Positions 1 to 7,507 are shown, numbered from the stretch's first letter. The stretch: 22,975 bases of DNA from Onstottus_B arcticum (GCA_038040485.1 JBBPIE010000059.1:1-22975), one strand, 5' to 3'. Numbers and translations: made by a program. Notes: generated from the sequence alone by a model not told the origin.

Positions 1-112
1 TCAGAAGTCAGAAGTCAGAAGTCAGAAGTCAGAAGTCAGAAGTCAGAAGTCAGAAGTCAGAGGTCAGAGGTCAGAGGTCAGAAGTCAGAAGGCAGAAGTC
101 AGAAGTCAGAAC
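1..112. repeat. Heptanucleotide tandem repeat (TCAGAAG, 16 units)
   Basis: Sixteen consecutive 7-base units are readable from the first base. Eleven are exactly TCAGAAG, three are TCAGAGG (57-77), one is GCAGAAG (92-98) and the last is TCAGAAC (106-112). The array starts at the window edge and so may extend further upstream. No reading frame through it looks like a gene. Such heptamer arrays are prone to slippage; a role is not evident here. Confidence 0.95.
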
Positions 113-153
113 TCCGAGGTCGGATTGCTGCGGTCCGTCGCCGCGCGGTTCGC

Positions 154-182
154 TTGAAAGGTGTAACGACCTGGGTTACAGT
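154..182 (+). promoter_or_regulatory. Putative higBA promoter with embedded palindromic operator
   Basis: TTGAAA (154-159) and TACAGT (177-182) are separated by 17 bases and resemble sigma70 -35 and -10 boxes. Between and partly over them lies a perfect inverted repeat, TGTAAC-N7-GTTACA (162-180). This is the right position for autorepression by the downstream HigA protein. The expected start of transcription falls at about 189-191, almost at the GTG of the toxin gene, which has no clear Shine-Dalgarno sequence. The toxin may therefore be translated from a leaderless or nearly leaderless message. The boxes and the palindrome are seen; regulation by HigA is inferred from the family. Confidence 0.55.
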
Positions 183-190
183 CAGCGTTC

Positions 191-469
191 GTGATCAGCG
201 GGTTCAAACCCAAGGGTTTGGCCAAGTTCTTCGAGACTGGCTCCAAGGCTGGCATCCAGGCACAACACGCCGAGCGGTTGCGTCTGATCCTGGGTCGCCT
301 CAGCGCCGCCACCGATCCGAGAGATATGGCGCTTCCCGGATTGGGCTTTCACCCGCTCAAGGGCGGGCGAAAAGGAACGTGGGCCGTAGCCGTGAGCGGG
401 AACTGGCGCGTGACTTTCGAGTTCATAGATAAGAACGCCGACTCCGTCGATTACGAGGACTATCACTGA
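191..469 (+). CDS. higB: HigB/RelE-family toxin
   Basis: A 92-residue protein of the RelE/HigB superfamily. Members of this family act as ribosome-dependent mRNA interferases that are held inactive by the partner HigA. The N-terminal pattern FKPKGLAKFFETGS, the central HPLKGGRKGTWAV, the WRVTFEF strand and the C-terminal DYEDYH ending are characteristic of the HigB group, and the length is the usual one. The start is GTG; no ATG gives the conserved N-terminus. No strong ribosome-binding site precedes it, which fits the promoter lying immediately upstream. The antitoxin gene begins 14 bases after the stop. Toxin-first gene order is typical of higBA. Family assignment is by recognition of sequence; activity is inferred. 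Confidence 0.9.
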   Translation: MISGFKPKGLAKFFETGSKAGIQAQHAERLRLILGRLSAATDPRDMALPGLGFHPLKGGRKGTWAVAVSGNWRVTFEFIDKNADSVDYEDYH

Positions 470-483
470 GAGGAGTAGTAGCG

Positions 484-768
484 ATGCGTATGCATAACCC
501 ACCTCATCCGGGTGAGGTCATCAAGGCTCTTTGTCTTGAACCACTCGGGGTCACTGTTACGCAGGCGGCGGAAGCTCTGGGCGTAAGCCGTAAGACCCTG
601 TCCGCTATTCTGAATGGCCGTGCGGGCATCACGCCGGAGATGGCGGTGCGTCTTTCTATAGCCTTCAACACGTCCGCTGAGAGTTGGCTCAACCAACAAA
701 CACAGTACGACCTTTGGCACGCTGAGAAGGGTCGAAAGCAGCTTCGGGTTATGAAGCTCGCATCGTAA
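484..768 (+). CDS. higA: HigA-family Xre-type antitoxin
   Basis: A 94-residue antitoxin and DNA-binding protein that would neutralise the HigB toxin and repress the operon through the palindrome at 162-180. The N-terminus (HPGEVIKALCLEPLGV) is the HigA signature. The helix-turn-helix spans roughly residues 24-60 (VTQAAEALGVSRKTLSAIL followed by NGRAGITPEMAVRLS), and the tail SAESWLNQQTQYDLW is typical of the family. A GAGAGGAG ribosome-binding site lies upstream of the ATG at 484; a second in-frame ATG at 490 is also possible. It forms a two-gene operon with the toxin. Confidence 0.92.
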   Translation: MRMHNPPHPGEVIKALCLEPLGVTVTQAAEALGVSRKTLSAILNGRAGITPEMAVRLSIAFNTSAESWLNQQTQYDLWHAEKGRKQLRVMKLAS

Positions 769-828
769 GGCGGCTGACCGGCTCGACACTCCCAGACCTC
801 TCACGTTTTGGAAGAGACAATCACACCT

Positions 829-2199
829 ATGAAGCGCACGTCTTTCAGCCTTGGTCTTATCTTGATCGTTTGTTTGCTTGCCGTGTCTAGTTCGCAGGCG
901 CCGCTGGTTTCGGCCTCTGGTGTTGAAACTGAAACCAACTGGGCGCAGTGGCGGGGGCCGAATGGCAGTGGCATCTCCACCGACAAAGACCTGCCCACTG
1001 AATGGAGCGACACCAAGAACGTCCAGTGGAAGACCGCTATTCCAGGGCGCGGGCATTCGTCGCCCATCATCTGGGGCAAGAGAATCTTTCTGACTACTTC
1101 GATCGAAGGCCCCGTCGTCCCCGGCGCGAAAGCAGTCACTCACATCCGTCGTGGTCAGGTGTATCGCCATCCTGACAGCGTCGGCGGAGATCACAGCTAT
1201 ACGATCAAGGTCCTTTGCCTGGATCGTGAGACGGGCAAGGTTCTCTGGGAGAGAACCGCCTACGAAGGAACCGTCTTCGACGACCGGCATCGGAAGAACA
1301 CGTTCGCTTCGGCCACACCGGTCACTGATGGAAAGTACGTGTGGGCGCTGTTCGATGCGGAGGGACTCTACTGCTACGACTTCGAAGGCAAGCTGGTCTG
1401 GAAAACATCACTGGGCAAGATCGCAAAGATGGGGATGGGCAATGGCATGTCGCCGGTGCTCTTCGAGAAGCTGGTGATCCTGCAATGCGACCAGGAAGAC
1501 GGCGGGCCCGGGTCGTTCATCGCAGCGCTAGACAAGCTCACCGGTAAAGAAGTGTGGCGTGTCGCACGCACACAGCGCAAAACCTGGGCGACGCCGGTGC
1601 TTGTTCGCTCGCCGCAGCGAACGGAGCTGATTGCGAGCGGCGCTGAAAGCATCGTTTCTTATGATCCGGCGACCGGCAAGGAGCTGTGGCATTGCGAAGG
1701 CACTGTCTCTCATGCGATTCCGAGCGCAGTGACCGGCCACGGAATGGTGTTCGTGTCGGGAGGCTCGACGGGTCAGCCAAAGGTCGCGATGGGGATTCGG
1801 CTGGGAGGCTCGGGGGATCTAACAGGCTCGCCCTATGTCGTGTGGAAATACAACAAGGGCACGGCCTATGTGCCGTCACCGATCGTGTATGGCGACTACC
1901 TCTACATTGTGACGGACGGCGGCATCATCACTTGTCTCGAAGCCAGGACCGGCGAGATCAAATACGAAGGTGGCCGCGTGCCGGTGCCCGCAACATTCAC
2001 AGCTTCGCCTGTGGCGTTCGACGATAAGATCCTGCTGACGAGTGAAGATGGCGATACCTTTGTCATCAAAGCCGGCCCTGCGTGCGAGGTGATTCGCACC
2101 AACTCACTGGGCGAGCCGGTCTACGCTTCAATAGCCATCGGCGCAGGCAAGCTTTTTATTCGTGGCGACAAGCATCTGTACTGCATCGCCCAGAAATGA
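829..2199 (+). CDS. Secreted PQQ-like beta-propeller repeat protein
   Basis: A 456-residue exported protein with a beta-propeller fold. Residues 1-28 form a signal peptide (basic MKR, then a hydrophobic stretch ending near VSASG). The mature part begins with the typical WAQWRGPNGSG segment. Several blade-defining motifs follow: ETGKVLW, FEGKLVW, LTGKEVW, ATGKELW and RTGEIKY. No catalytic residues of true quinoprotein dehydrogenases were recognised, so a scaffold, binding or unknown enzymatic role in the periplasm is likely. The ATG at 829 is chosen because it starts the signal peptide; an upstream in-frame TTG at 808 adds only seven residues before it. The downstream gene starts shortly after, so the two may be co-transcribed. 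Confidence 0.85.
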   Translation: MKRTSFSLGLILIVCLLAVSSSQAPLVSASGVETETNWAQWRGPNGSGISTDKDLPTEWSDTKNVQWKTAIPGRGHSSPIIWGKRIFLTTSIEGPVVPGAKAVTHIRRGQVYRHPDSVGGDHSYTIKVLCLDRETGKVLWERTAYEGTVFDDRHRKNTFASATPVTDGKYVWALFDAEGLYCYDFEGKLVWKTSLGKIAKMGMGNGMSPVLFEKLVILQCDQEDGGPGSFIAALDKLTGKEVWRVARTQRKTWATPVLVRSPQRTELIASGAESIVSYDPATGKELWHCEGTVSHAIPSAVTGHGMVFVSGGSTGQPKVAMGIRLGGSGDLTGSPYVVWKYNKGTAYVPSPIVYGDYLYIVTDGGIITCLEARTGEIKYEGGRVPVPATFTASPVAFDDKILLTSEDGDTFVIKAGPACEVIRTNSLGEPVYASIAIGAGKLFIRGDKHLYCIAQK

Positions 2200-2264
2200 G
2201 CGCGGCTGATTCATCTTTCGGCGAGCGGTTCAATGAGGGATCGGGGAAAGCGAAGGGAGAAGTC

Positions 2265-2705
2265 ATGCCTGACAAAGAAACATTAAAACGCGCAAACAAA
2301 GACAAACGCGAAGGAAAAGCCGCGAGCACGCAAGCCGGAGAGTTCGTCCGGGAAGAGATTGAACATATTCGCGAGGGCAAGCACGGCGCTCGCTCAGCCA
2401 AGCAAGTCATCGCCATCGGACTATCGAAAGCGCGCCGGGCTGGCGTCAAGCTTCCTCCTCCAAAGAACGCGTCCAAGGAAACACGAGAGCAGGCTGCGCG
2501 CGACACTCGCAAAGGCAAAAGCAGTGGGAAGGGAAAGACGTCGGCCAAGCGCTCGCGCGCAAGCTTGCGCAAGCTAAAGCGTGAAGGCCACAGCGCCGCG
2601 TCAGAATTGGCGCTATCGCGGCATGCACGAAGCGCCGCAGCAAAACGCCCGGCCGCTTCTCGCTCGCGTTCTGCCAAGAAGGCCGCCGCGACGCGCAAGA
2701 AATGA
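2265..2705 (+). CDS. DUF6496-type lysine/arginine-rich protein
   Basis: A 146-residue, highly basic protein. Residues 20-70 contain the recognisable DUF6496-like core (STQAGEFVREEIEHIREGKH, then GARSAKQVIAIGLSKARRAG and VKLPPPK). The rest is Lys/Arg/Ala/Ser-rich low-complexity sequence resembling histone-H1-like or nucleic-acid-binding tails. The start at 2265 has an AAGGGAGA ribosome-binding site at 2253-2260. A longer in-frame alternative begins with an ATG at 2196 that overlaps the stop of the propeller gene (ATGA), adding 23 residues unlike the family. The family's function is unknown; nucleic-acid binding is suggested only by charge. Confidence 0.75.
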   Translation: MPDKETLKRANKDKREGKAASTQAGEFVREEIEHIREGKHGARSAKQVIAIGLSKARRAGVKLPPPKNASKETREQAARDTRKGKSSGKGKTSAKRSRASLRKLKREGHSAASELALSRHARSAAAKRPAASRSRSAKKAAATRKK

Positions 2706-2771
2706 GTCGCTTCAATCAACACCAGCGAGGTAAGTGGATGCGACGTTGGGCAAAAAAAGAGTAAAGCCAAA

Positions 2772-3584
2772 ATGAGCGAAGAAGCGCGGCACGACATAAC
2801 GAAAAAGAGAGTGGTCTACCAGATCCCCGGCATGGATGCCGTGACAATCCGGCGCGACGTTCAATACCGAACCACGGATGGCGGGGCTCTGACATTGGAC
2901 ATCTACCATCCTCCTGGGTGGAAGGGGGGAGAGCGGATACCTGCTGTCGTCTTTGTGTCCGGCTACTCTGATGTGGGATTTCAGAAGATGCTCGGCTGCA
3001 AGCTCAAGGAGATGGGATCGTACATCTCGTGGGCGCAATTGACGGCGGCTTCGGGGATGGCGGCAATTACGTACTCAGCCGTGGAACCCGCGGCGGATAT
3101 TGAGGCATTGCTTCAATATGTCCGGCAGAACGCCGCGTCATTGGGTATTGACGAGAACAGGATCGGCGTGTGGGCATGCTCTGGTAATGTTCCGAACGCA
3201 CTATCGGTTTTGATGGAGGAACGCCGGGATTATCTGAAGTGTGCGGTCCTGTGCTATGGCGTGATGTTGGACCTTGAGGGGCACAACAGCACAGCTGAGT
3301 CGTCGAAGAGGTTTGGGTTCGTAAATCCGAGTGCCGACAAATCAGTAGATGATCTTCCACGGGATTTGCCTCTGTTCGTGGTGAGAGCAGGTCAAGACGA
3401 AATGCCTCATCTGAACGAGACGCTTGACCGCTTCGTGGCTAAGGCATTGGCTTGCAACCTGCCTATTACTCTCGTGAACCACCCGACCGCTCCTCACGCG
3501 TTCGACCTGATGCAGGATAGCGAAGCGTCGCGCGAGACTATCAGACAGATACTGGCATTCATGCGATTTCATCTGCTGGCTTAG
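2772..3584 (+). CDS. Alpha/beta hydrolase (dienelactone hydrolase-like)
   Basis: A 270-residue cytoplasmic protein with the alpha/beta-hydrolase layout: an early strand LTLDIYHPPG (40-49), AVVFVSGYSD (58-67), a nucleophile-elbow region IGVWACSGNVP (131-141), an acid strand LFVVRAGQDEM (201-211, Asp209 candidate) and a PHAFD motif (241-245, His242). The PHAFD ending is typical of dienelactone-hydrolase-like esterases. The elbow is not a canonical GxSxG: Ser137 has Ala at -2 and Asn at +2, while Cys136 has Gly at +2. The nucleophile is therefore uncertain. No signal peptide is present. The ribosome-binding site is weak (AAAGAG region). Substrate unknown. Confidence 0.75.
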   Translation: MSEEARHDITKKRVVYQIPGMDAVTIRRDVQYRTTDGGALTLDIYHPPGWKGGERIPAVVFVSGYSDVGFQKMLGCKLKEMGSYISWAQLTAASGMAAITYSAVEPAADIEALLQYVRQNAASLGIDENRIGVWACSGNVPNALSVLMEERRDYLKCAVLCYGVMLDLEGHNSTAESSKRFGFVNPSADKSVDDLPRDLPLFVVRAGQDEMPHLNETLDRFVAKALACNLPITLVNHPTAPHAFDLMQDSEASRETIRQILAFMRFHLLA

Positions 3585-3602
3585 GAGCGATGAAGCCGTA
3601 TC

Positions 3603-4052
3603 TCAAGCGACGTTCTTCAAAGCGGCGCGGCCCCCGAGATATGCGCCAAGCAACTGCGTCGAATGCGCAATTACAACCATCACCCAGTTGTAGACCGTAG
3701 GCTCACCCAAAAAGTTCAAGGGCACATCGATAATGAATACGATGAACCAGGCCCAGAGAGCCATCTGCACGGCGCGGGTACCCGCCTTTCGGGTGACCCA
3801 GCGACAACCGAAGAACCAGTACGGCATTCCAACCACCACGGCAACGACCGGACTGGCCACCTGAGCGTAGTTCTCGTAGTAGGCTGCGTCTTCGCCGGGG
3901 TGGATCAAGTAGGCGTAGATCGCGACCCAGGCGAACGCTGAGATCACCATTGCGGCTTCAAGCCCGATCGCTGTGCCAACAACCCAACCCCACGGAATGC
4001 GATCCGCCCCCATTCGGTTTTCCGTTGACTGACGATGCGTTGCCTCCTGCAT
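3603..4052 (-). CDS. Four-helix integral membrane protein, unknown function
   Basis: A 149-residue protein with four hydrophobic segments at roughly residues 23-47, 66-84, 95-115 and 122-143, separated by short loops. I do not recognise a named family. The ATG at 4052 has an AAGGAGG ribosome-binding site a few bases upstream. It begins 9 bases after the stop of the AraC-type regulator gene on the same strand, so the two form an operon. That pairing suggests expression under, or function with, the regulator, but no substrate can be read from the sequence. Confidence 0.75.
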   Translation of the reverse strand: MQEATHRQSTENRMGADRIPWGWVVGTAIGLEAAMVISAFAWVAIYAYLIHPGEDAAYYENYAQVASPVVAVVVGMPYWFFGCRWVTRKAGTRAVQMALWAWFIVFIIDVPLNFLGEPTVYNWVMVVIAHSTQLLGAYLGGRAALKNVA

Positions 4053-4061
4053 GTATCCTCC

Positions 4062-4946
4062 TTATCTCTTTAACCGACTCACCGGGATGTAGATTTCTGT
4101 GTGATTCATCTCGTGGTTCGCGTCGACCCGCGTCGTGCGATAGATCTCGATCGACGGCATGCCGCCCAGTCTATAACCCTTCAGCCGGCCAACCCGCTGG
4201 ACAATAGCTCCGTACGCCGGCGCCAATGTCTGGTAGTGGCCGACGTGAGTGGTCACAGCGAACTCGGCGGCGCCGACGACCTGGTGGCCGATCGTTCCCT
4301 CGGTGGAGAACGGCTCGGGTACTACTATGGCGGCATCGAAGCGCAGCTTCTCCGGAGCCGTTATGCCAGGTGCGTCCTGCGCGATTCCGAGGAATATCAG
4401 ATCGATGGGCAGTTGCCTTGCGCCCGCCCAATCAGCCAGCGTGTGCCAGAGCTTTTCGGGCACAACCTCATAAGGTCCAATGTGTCGAATAAACGCGACA
4501 TTGAGTTGCGCCATACGCGTGACCTTTGTGTCGGAGAGTTCAAAGTCATCGAACCGCTGGTCGAGCGCGGAGGGTGAAACTGAGTCTTGCTTCAATTTGC
4601 CCCGACCCCATTTGCGGTAGCCCCGCGGTGTGACCAGAAATCGGCGCTTGAATTCGCGTGAGAACGTCTCGTGGTTCTGAAACCCTGAATCCAGCGCGAC
4701 GTCAAGAATCGTGGCGTCGTGCACAACCAGCCGGTTCGCAGCGCGTTCGAGTCGCAAGCGTTGCGTGTACTGCTTCAACGTTTCGCCAACCGCAGACCGG
4801 AACAACCGGTGGAAGTGGAACGGCGACAGGCGGACTCGTCTCGCAAGCGCTTCGAGCGAAAGGTCCTCATCGAGGTTCGCCTGAATATGAACCAGCACAG
4901 GCAGCAGCTTCTCTAACGAGTTTGCTGAAACCTCTTGCTCTGTCAC
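4062..4946 (-). CDS. AraC-family regulator with GyrI-like effector-binding domain
   Basis: A 294-residue transcription factor. Residues about 12-108 hold two AraC helix-turn-helix motifs (LEALARRVRLSPFHFHRLFR and LDVALDSGFQNHETFSREFK), with the usual TPRGYRK ending. Residues about 135-294 form a GyrI/SoxS-rob-type small-molecule binding domain (VAFIRHIGPYEV near its start, AEFAVTTHVGHYQTL and IEIYRTTRVD near its end). I chose the GTG at 4946: it is preceded by GGGAGG eight bases upstream, and the nine extra residues from a TTG at 4973 (all charged) are not family-like. It lies upstream of a membrane protein gene on the same strand and is divergent from the NTF2-like gene across a 216-base intergenic region, either of which could be its target. 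The ligand is unknown. Confidence 0.9.
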   Translation of the reverse strand: MTEQEVSANSLEKLLPVLVHIQANLDEDLSLEALARRVRLSPFHFHRLFRSAVGETLKQYTQRLRLERAANRLVVHDATILDVALDSGFQNHETFSREFKRRFLVTPRGYRKWGRGKLKQDSVSPSALDQRFDDFELSDTKVTRMAQLNVAFIRHIGPYEVVPEKLWHTLADWAGARQLPIDLIFLGIAQDAPGITAPEKLRFDAAIVVPEPFSTEGTIGHQVVGAAEFAVTTHVGHYQTLAPAYGAIVQRVGRLKGYRLGGMPSIEIYRTTRVDANHEMNHTEIYIPVSRLKR

Positions 4947-5162
4947 CGAACGTTCCTCCCGCCGACGGCTCAATCGGCAGTTCTGCCTTTCCCTTGAGCT
5001 CGCAGTATAGCGTCAGCGTTGTTGAGTTTCTTGACGATTCTTGCGGTCGAGACTCCGATGACAAACTTGCTCGCACAACTTGAAGCGGCGTACTATATCG
5101 CCCGCTTGCTTTGGCAGGCCACTCTTTTTCAGGTGGGCAGGCGGGCCTAAGAAAGGACAGCC

Positions 5163-6038
5163 ATGAGACTTCGTACAGTTCCCGTGATTCTTATTCTTGC
5201 GGCAACAGTTGGAGCGGCGCCGCAGGATGATCGCGCGGCGGACCGCGAAGCGATTCGCGCTCACATCGACAGCATTTTCCAGGCGTTTATCGACAAGGAC
5301 TCCGCCAAGCTCCGAGCCACTCACCATCAGAACTGGCTCGGATACCTGGAAGGCTCGGGCACAATGATTCGCGGCGTCGATGGATACATGGACTGGAACT
5401 ACGTCGACCCGAAGAGTCCATACGGAATGAAGAGCTACAAGATGCGCGAATTCGACATGATCTTCAAAGGAGACGCCGCCTTTGTGTGTTTCACCGCCGA
5501 TGTCGAGGCGAACACGCCAAACGGTCCGGCGAAGCGCGTTCTTCGCATCGCGGATTTCTACACGAAGCAGGACGGCAAGTGGATCCAGACGGGCAGCGAT
5601 ACCGAGCTTCATCCGGAGTCGGCGGCGGAGCAGTCTCAGACGCCGCGGTCGCTTGGGGATCAAATGAAGAAGGGGTTGCTCGATGCGCGAGAAGCGGTCT
5701 GGCGAGCGTACTTCTCGAACGATCGGGCGGCGCTCGAGAAGCTGATCCCCGAAGAGACCGTCACAATCGAGGCGGGCGACAACAACTGGGGGAACCGCAA
5801 CACCATCTTCGAAGGCGCTGCCCGGTTCGCAAAGGGCGGCGGTAAGCTCGTCAAGCTGGAGTTTCCAAAGACCGAGATCCAGGTCTATGGCTACACGGCT
5901 GTCGTCTATTCAAACTATTCGTATGAGCTGGAGATTGGTGGTCAGCGATCCCAGCAAACAGGACGCGTCACCGAGGTCTTCGTGCTGCGCAAAGGCCAGT
6001 GGGTAAACCCGGGCTGGCACATGGACAGCGGAAAATAG
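5163..6038 (+). CDS. Secreted protein with two NTF2-like (SnoaL/DUF4440) domains
   Basis: A 291-residue protein with a cleavable signal peptide (residues 1-19, ending GAA). Two similar alpha+beta domains follow. The first runs at about 25-145 (starts DREAIRAHIDSIFQAFIDKD, ends IADFYTKQDGKWIQTGS). The second runs at about 165-288 (LLDAREAVWRAYFSNDRAAL, ends VTEVFVLRKGQWVNPGWH). The parallel ending F-x-K/R-x-G-x-W-x in each half supports an internal duplication of the NTF2-like fold. Such cone-shaped domains bind small ligands or catalyse isomerase-type reactions; none can be assigned here. The start has AAAGGAC upstream. The gene is divergent from the AraC-type regulator and is followed 12 bases later by the DUF2277 gene. 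Confidence 0.8.
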   Translation: MRLRTVPVILILAATVGAAPQDDRAADREAIRAHIDSIFQAFIDKDSAKLRATHHQNWLGYLEGSGTMIRGVDGYMDWNYVDPKSPYGMKSYKMREFDMIFKGDAAFVCFTADVEANTPNGPAKRVLRIADFYTKQDGKWIQTGSDTELHPESAAEQSQTPRSLGDQMKKGLLDAREAVWRAYFSNDRAALEKLIPEETVTIEAGDNNWGNRNTIFEGAARFAKGGGKLVKLEFPKTEIQVYGYTAVVYSNYSYELEIGGQRSQQTGRVTEVFVLRKGQWVNPGWHMDSGK

Positions 6039-6050
6039 GAGGTAACCTCC
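6038..6050 (+). promoter_or_regulatory. Shine-Dalgarno sequence facing a perfect anti-Shine-Dalgarno
   Basis: GGAGG (6038-6042), TAA, then CCTCC (6046-6050) stands directly before the ATG at 6051. The Shine-Dalgarno is at ideal spacing (8 bases) but can pair fully with CCTCC in a five-pair hairpin. The first G is also the last base of the upstream stop codon, so ribosomes finishing the upstream gene would open it. This could couple translation of the two genes. The pairing is seen; control is inference. Confidence 0.5.
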
Positions 6051-6320
6051 ATGTGTAGAAACATCAGGACCCTGTTTAACTTCGAACCACCGGTTACGGA
6101 GGATGAGATTCGAGCAGCTTCGTTGCAATTCGTTAGAAAGGTCAGCGGCTTCAACAAGCCTTCGAAGGCAAACGAAGCTGTCTTCCTTGAGTCGGTCGAT
6201 GAGGTAGCGAGGATTTCCAGCAGGCTCCTGGCTTCGCTCGAGACAACTGCACCGCCAAAGAACCGGGAAGACGAGGCAGCGAAGGCACGAACCCGAGCCG
6301 CTCAGAGATTCTCCGCGTGA
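6051..6320 (+). CDS. DUF2277 family protein
   Basis: An 89-residue protein matching the conserved DUF2277 pattern nearly end to end: MCRNIRTLFNFEPPVT at the start, then EIRAASLQFVRKVSGFNKPS, and a tail of the TTAPPKNREDEAAKAR type. Length is normal for the family. It is probably a cytoplasmic helical protein of unknown function. It lies 12 bases downstream of the double NTF2-like gene and is probably co-transcribed with it. Its ribosome-binding site lies within the hairpin described at 6038-6050. Confidence 0.9.
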   Translation: MCRNIRTLFNFEPPVTEDEIRAASLQFVRKVSGFNKPSKANEAVFLESVDEVARISSRLLASLETTAPPKNREDEAAKARTRAAQRFSA

Positions 6321-6341
6321 CTAAACTCGGGCTCAAACCGC

Positions 6342-6410
6342 ATCCGCGAATAGCACTAATCTCCGCGGATGCCGGATGAGCATTCGCGATTATTGGCGTT
6401 ATTCGCGGAT
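6342..6410. repeat. Imperfect inverted repeat between DUF2277 and VOC genes
   Basis: ATCCGCGAATA (6342-6352) is repeated in inverted orientation at 6400-6410. By hand alignment, about 20 of 26 positions of the two arms (6342-6367 and 6385-6410) agree, and a smaller CCGCGGAT hairpin element lies between. It may act as a transcription terminator or be a dispersed palindromic repeat. No T-tract follows. Confidence 0.6.
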
Positions 6411-6491
6411 ACCTGAGGCGCCACGTCTATGAATGAAGCATTCAGAGTCCGATGCGGGCTGAACAGCCGCGTCACAAAAGAGGTGATCAGA

Positions 6492-6917
6492 ATGAAAGCA
6501 GTCTTCAAAACCGCCAGTCCGTATGCCGACGACGCAATGAACTTGCCCGTCGAGAATGTCGAAGCCGCCATTCCTTTCTACGAAACGATCATGGGCTTCC
6601 AGGTGGTGTCGCGGAAGGATGAGCCCTGTAAGTCGGCTGTCCTCGCAAGAGATGGGATACAGATAGGCCTGGCCGAGAATGGAGGCGACCCGACCCAGGA
6701 AGGATGTTTCTTCGAGGTTGATAGCGCCGAAGCAGCCTTCGCGGAATTGAAGTCGAATGGCTTGACCTCACACCCTCAGTGGATTGCGCGGAAGTCGCCG
6801 GAGGAAAGGGAAGAGGCCGGCTTCCGAATTGACCAACACGGCGATACTTCCTTCAAAGTCTTTTTCATCGTAGCACCGGACGGGCTCTGTTACTGCCTTG
6901 GCGAACGACAGCCGTGA
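6492..6917 (+). CDS. VOC-family (glyoxalase/bleomycin-resistance-like) protein
   Basis: A 141-residue protein with the vicinal-oxygen-chelate fold. The N-terminal half contains NLPVENVEAAIPFYETIMGF followed by strands AVLARDGIQIGLAENGG. The C-terminal half contains CFFEVDSAEAAFAELKSNG and ends with FFIVAPDGLCYCLGE, the usual final strand carrying a metal-site position. Full-length families usually have a glutamate here (xxGxxxE); the terminal GE could serve. The start at 6492 is preceded by GAGGTGATC; an ATG at 6429 adds 21 residues unlike the family. The substrate cannot be predicted. Confidence 0.8.
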   Translation: MKAVFKTASPYADDAMNLPVENVEAAIPFYETIMGFQVVSRKDEPCKSAVLARDGIQIGLAENGGDPTQEGCFFEVDSAEAAFAELKSNGLTSHPQWIARKSPEEREEAGFRIDQHGDTSFKVFFIVAPDGLCYCLGERQP

Positions 6918-6990
6918 GAATGCTTCGCGTAAGACGCGCGTACTCCGCCTGCGGAAAGGATAAAAGGCCCTGCTGAGGAGTTATTGAGAA

Positions 6991-7314
6991 ATGAATGGGA
7001 CGAATTCTGCAGTGGTTACACTAGCTAGAGTCTTGAATGTAGCGGTCACCGACGACACGCTTTCGGTTGATCTCGACGACGGCCGTACGGTTTCCGTTCC
7101 CATCGGCTGGTACCCGCGTCTGGCGCATGGCACGGCCGGGGAGCGCGCTAATCTCCAAATCAGCGGGGCTGGTTATGGAGTACACTGGCCTGACCTCGAT
7201 GAGGATATCGGCGTCGAGGGATTGTTGCTTGGCAAGCGGTCGTCGGAGAGCGCCTCTTCGTTCGAGCGATGGTTGCAACGTCGTGGAAACCAGCAGCCGC
7301 AAGATGCGGCGTAA
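6991..7314 (+). CDS. DUF2442 domain protein
   Basis: A 107-residue protein. Residues about 12-80 match the DUF2442 pattern: LNVAVTDDTLSVDLDDGRTV, SVPIGWYPRLAHGT and GYGVHWPDLDEDIGVEGLLL. The C-terminal 25 residues are polar and probably unstructured. A GAGGAG ribosome-binding site lies upstream of the ATG. DUF2442 genes often sit beside DUF4160 genes in toxin-antitoxin-like pairs, but no DUF4160 partner is present here. A hairpin terminator follows 26 bases after the stop. A second, different DUF2442 protein is encoded at 21699. Confidence 0.88.
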   Translation: MNGTNSAVVTLARVLNVAVTDDTLSVDLDDGRTVSVPIGWYPRLAHGTAGERANLQISGAGYGVHWPDLDEDIGVEGLLLGKRSSESASSFERWLQRRGNQQPQDAA

Positions 7315-7340
7315 TAGTCTTCAACCGGCCAACATACAAA

Positions 7341-7365
7341 GGCGAGTGAAACATTAGCACTCGCC
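7341..7365 (+). terminator. Hairpin terminator candidate after DUF2442 gene
   Basis: GGCGAGTG (7341-7348) and CACTCGCC (7358-7365) form a perfect eight-pair stem with a nine-base loop, 26 bases after the stop of the DUF2442 gene. The following bases (CCTTAT) are only weakly T-rich, so termination efficiency is uncertain. Confidence 0.55.
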
Positions 7366-7507
7366 CCTTATCCCAAGAGTTTCCTAGTAGCTTGGAACTG
7401 TTGGCATCTCGCCAACGCGAAACCGAGCGACCGTGCTGTCACGCTGAACTGGCAGCGGGACCGACGCTGCCCCGTACTCGTCATCGATCTACCGAGGAGA
7501 TGGTTTC

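Noticed and set aside
463..1290. 275-residue open frame on the minus strand
   Set aside because: It is antisense to higA and the beta-propeller gene, both strongly supported, and its protein has no family-like sequence.
2156..2797. 213-residue open frame on the minus strand
   Set aside because: It mirrors the highly biased DUF6496 gene; its Arg/Ala/Ser-rich composition is a consequence of that bias.
5013..5663. 216-residue open frame on the minus strand
   Set aside because: It is antisense to the double NTF2-like gene, which has a signal peptide and recognisable domains.
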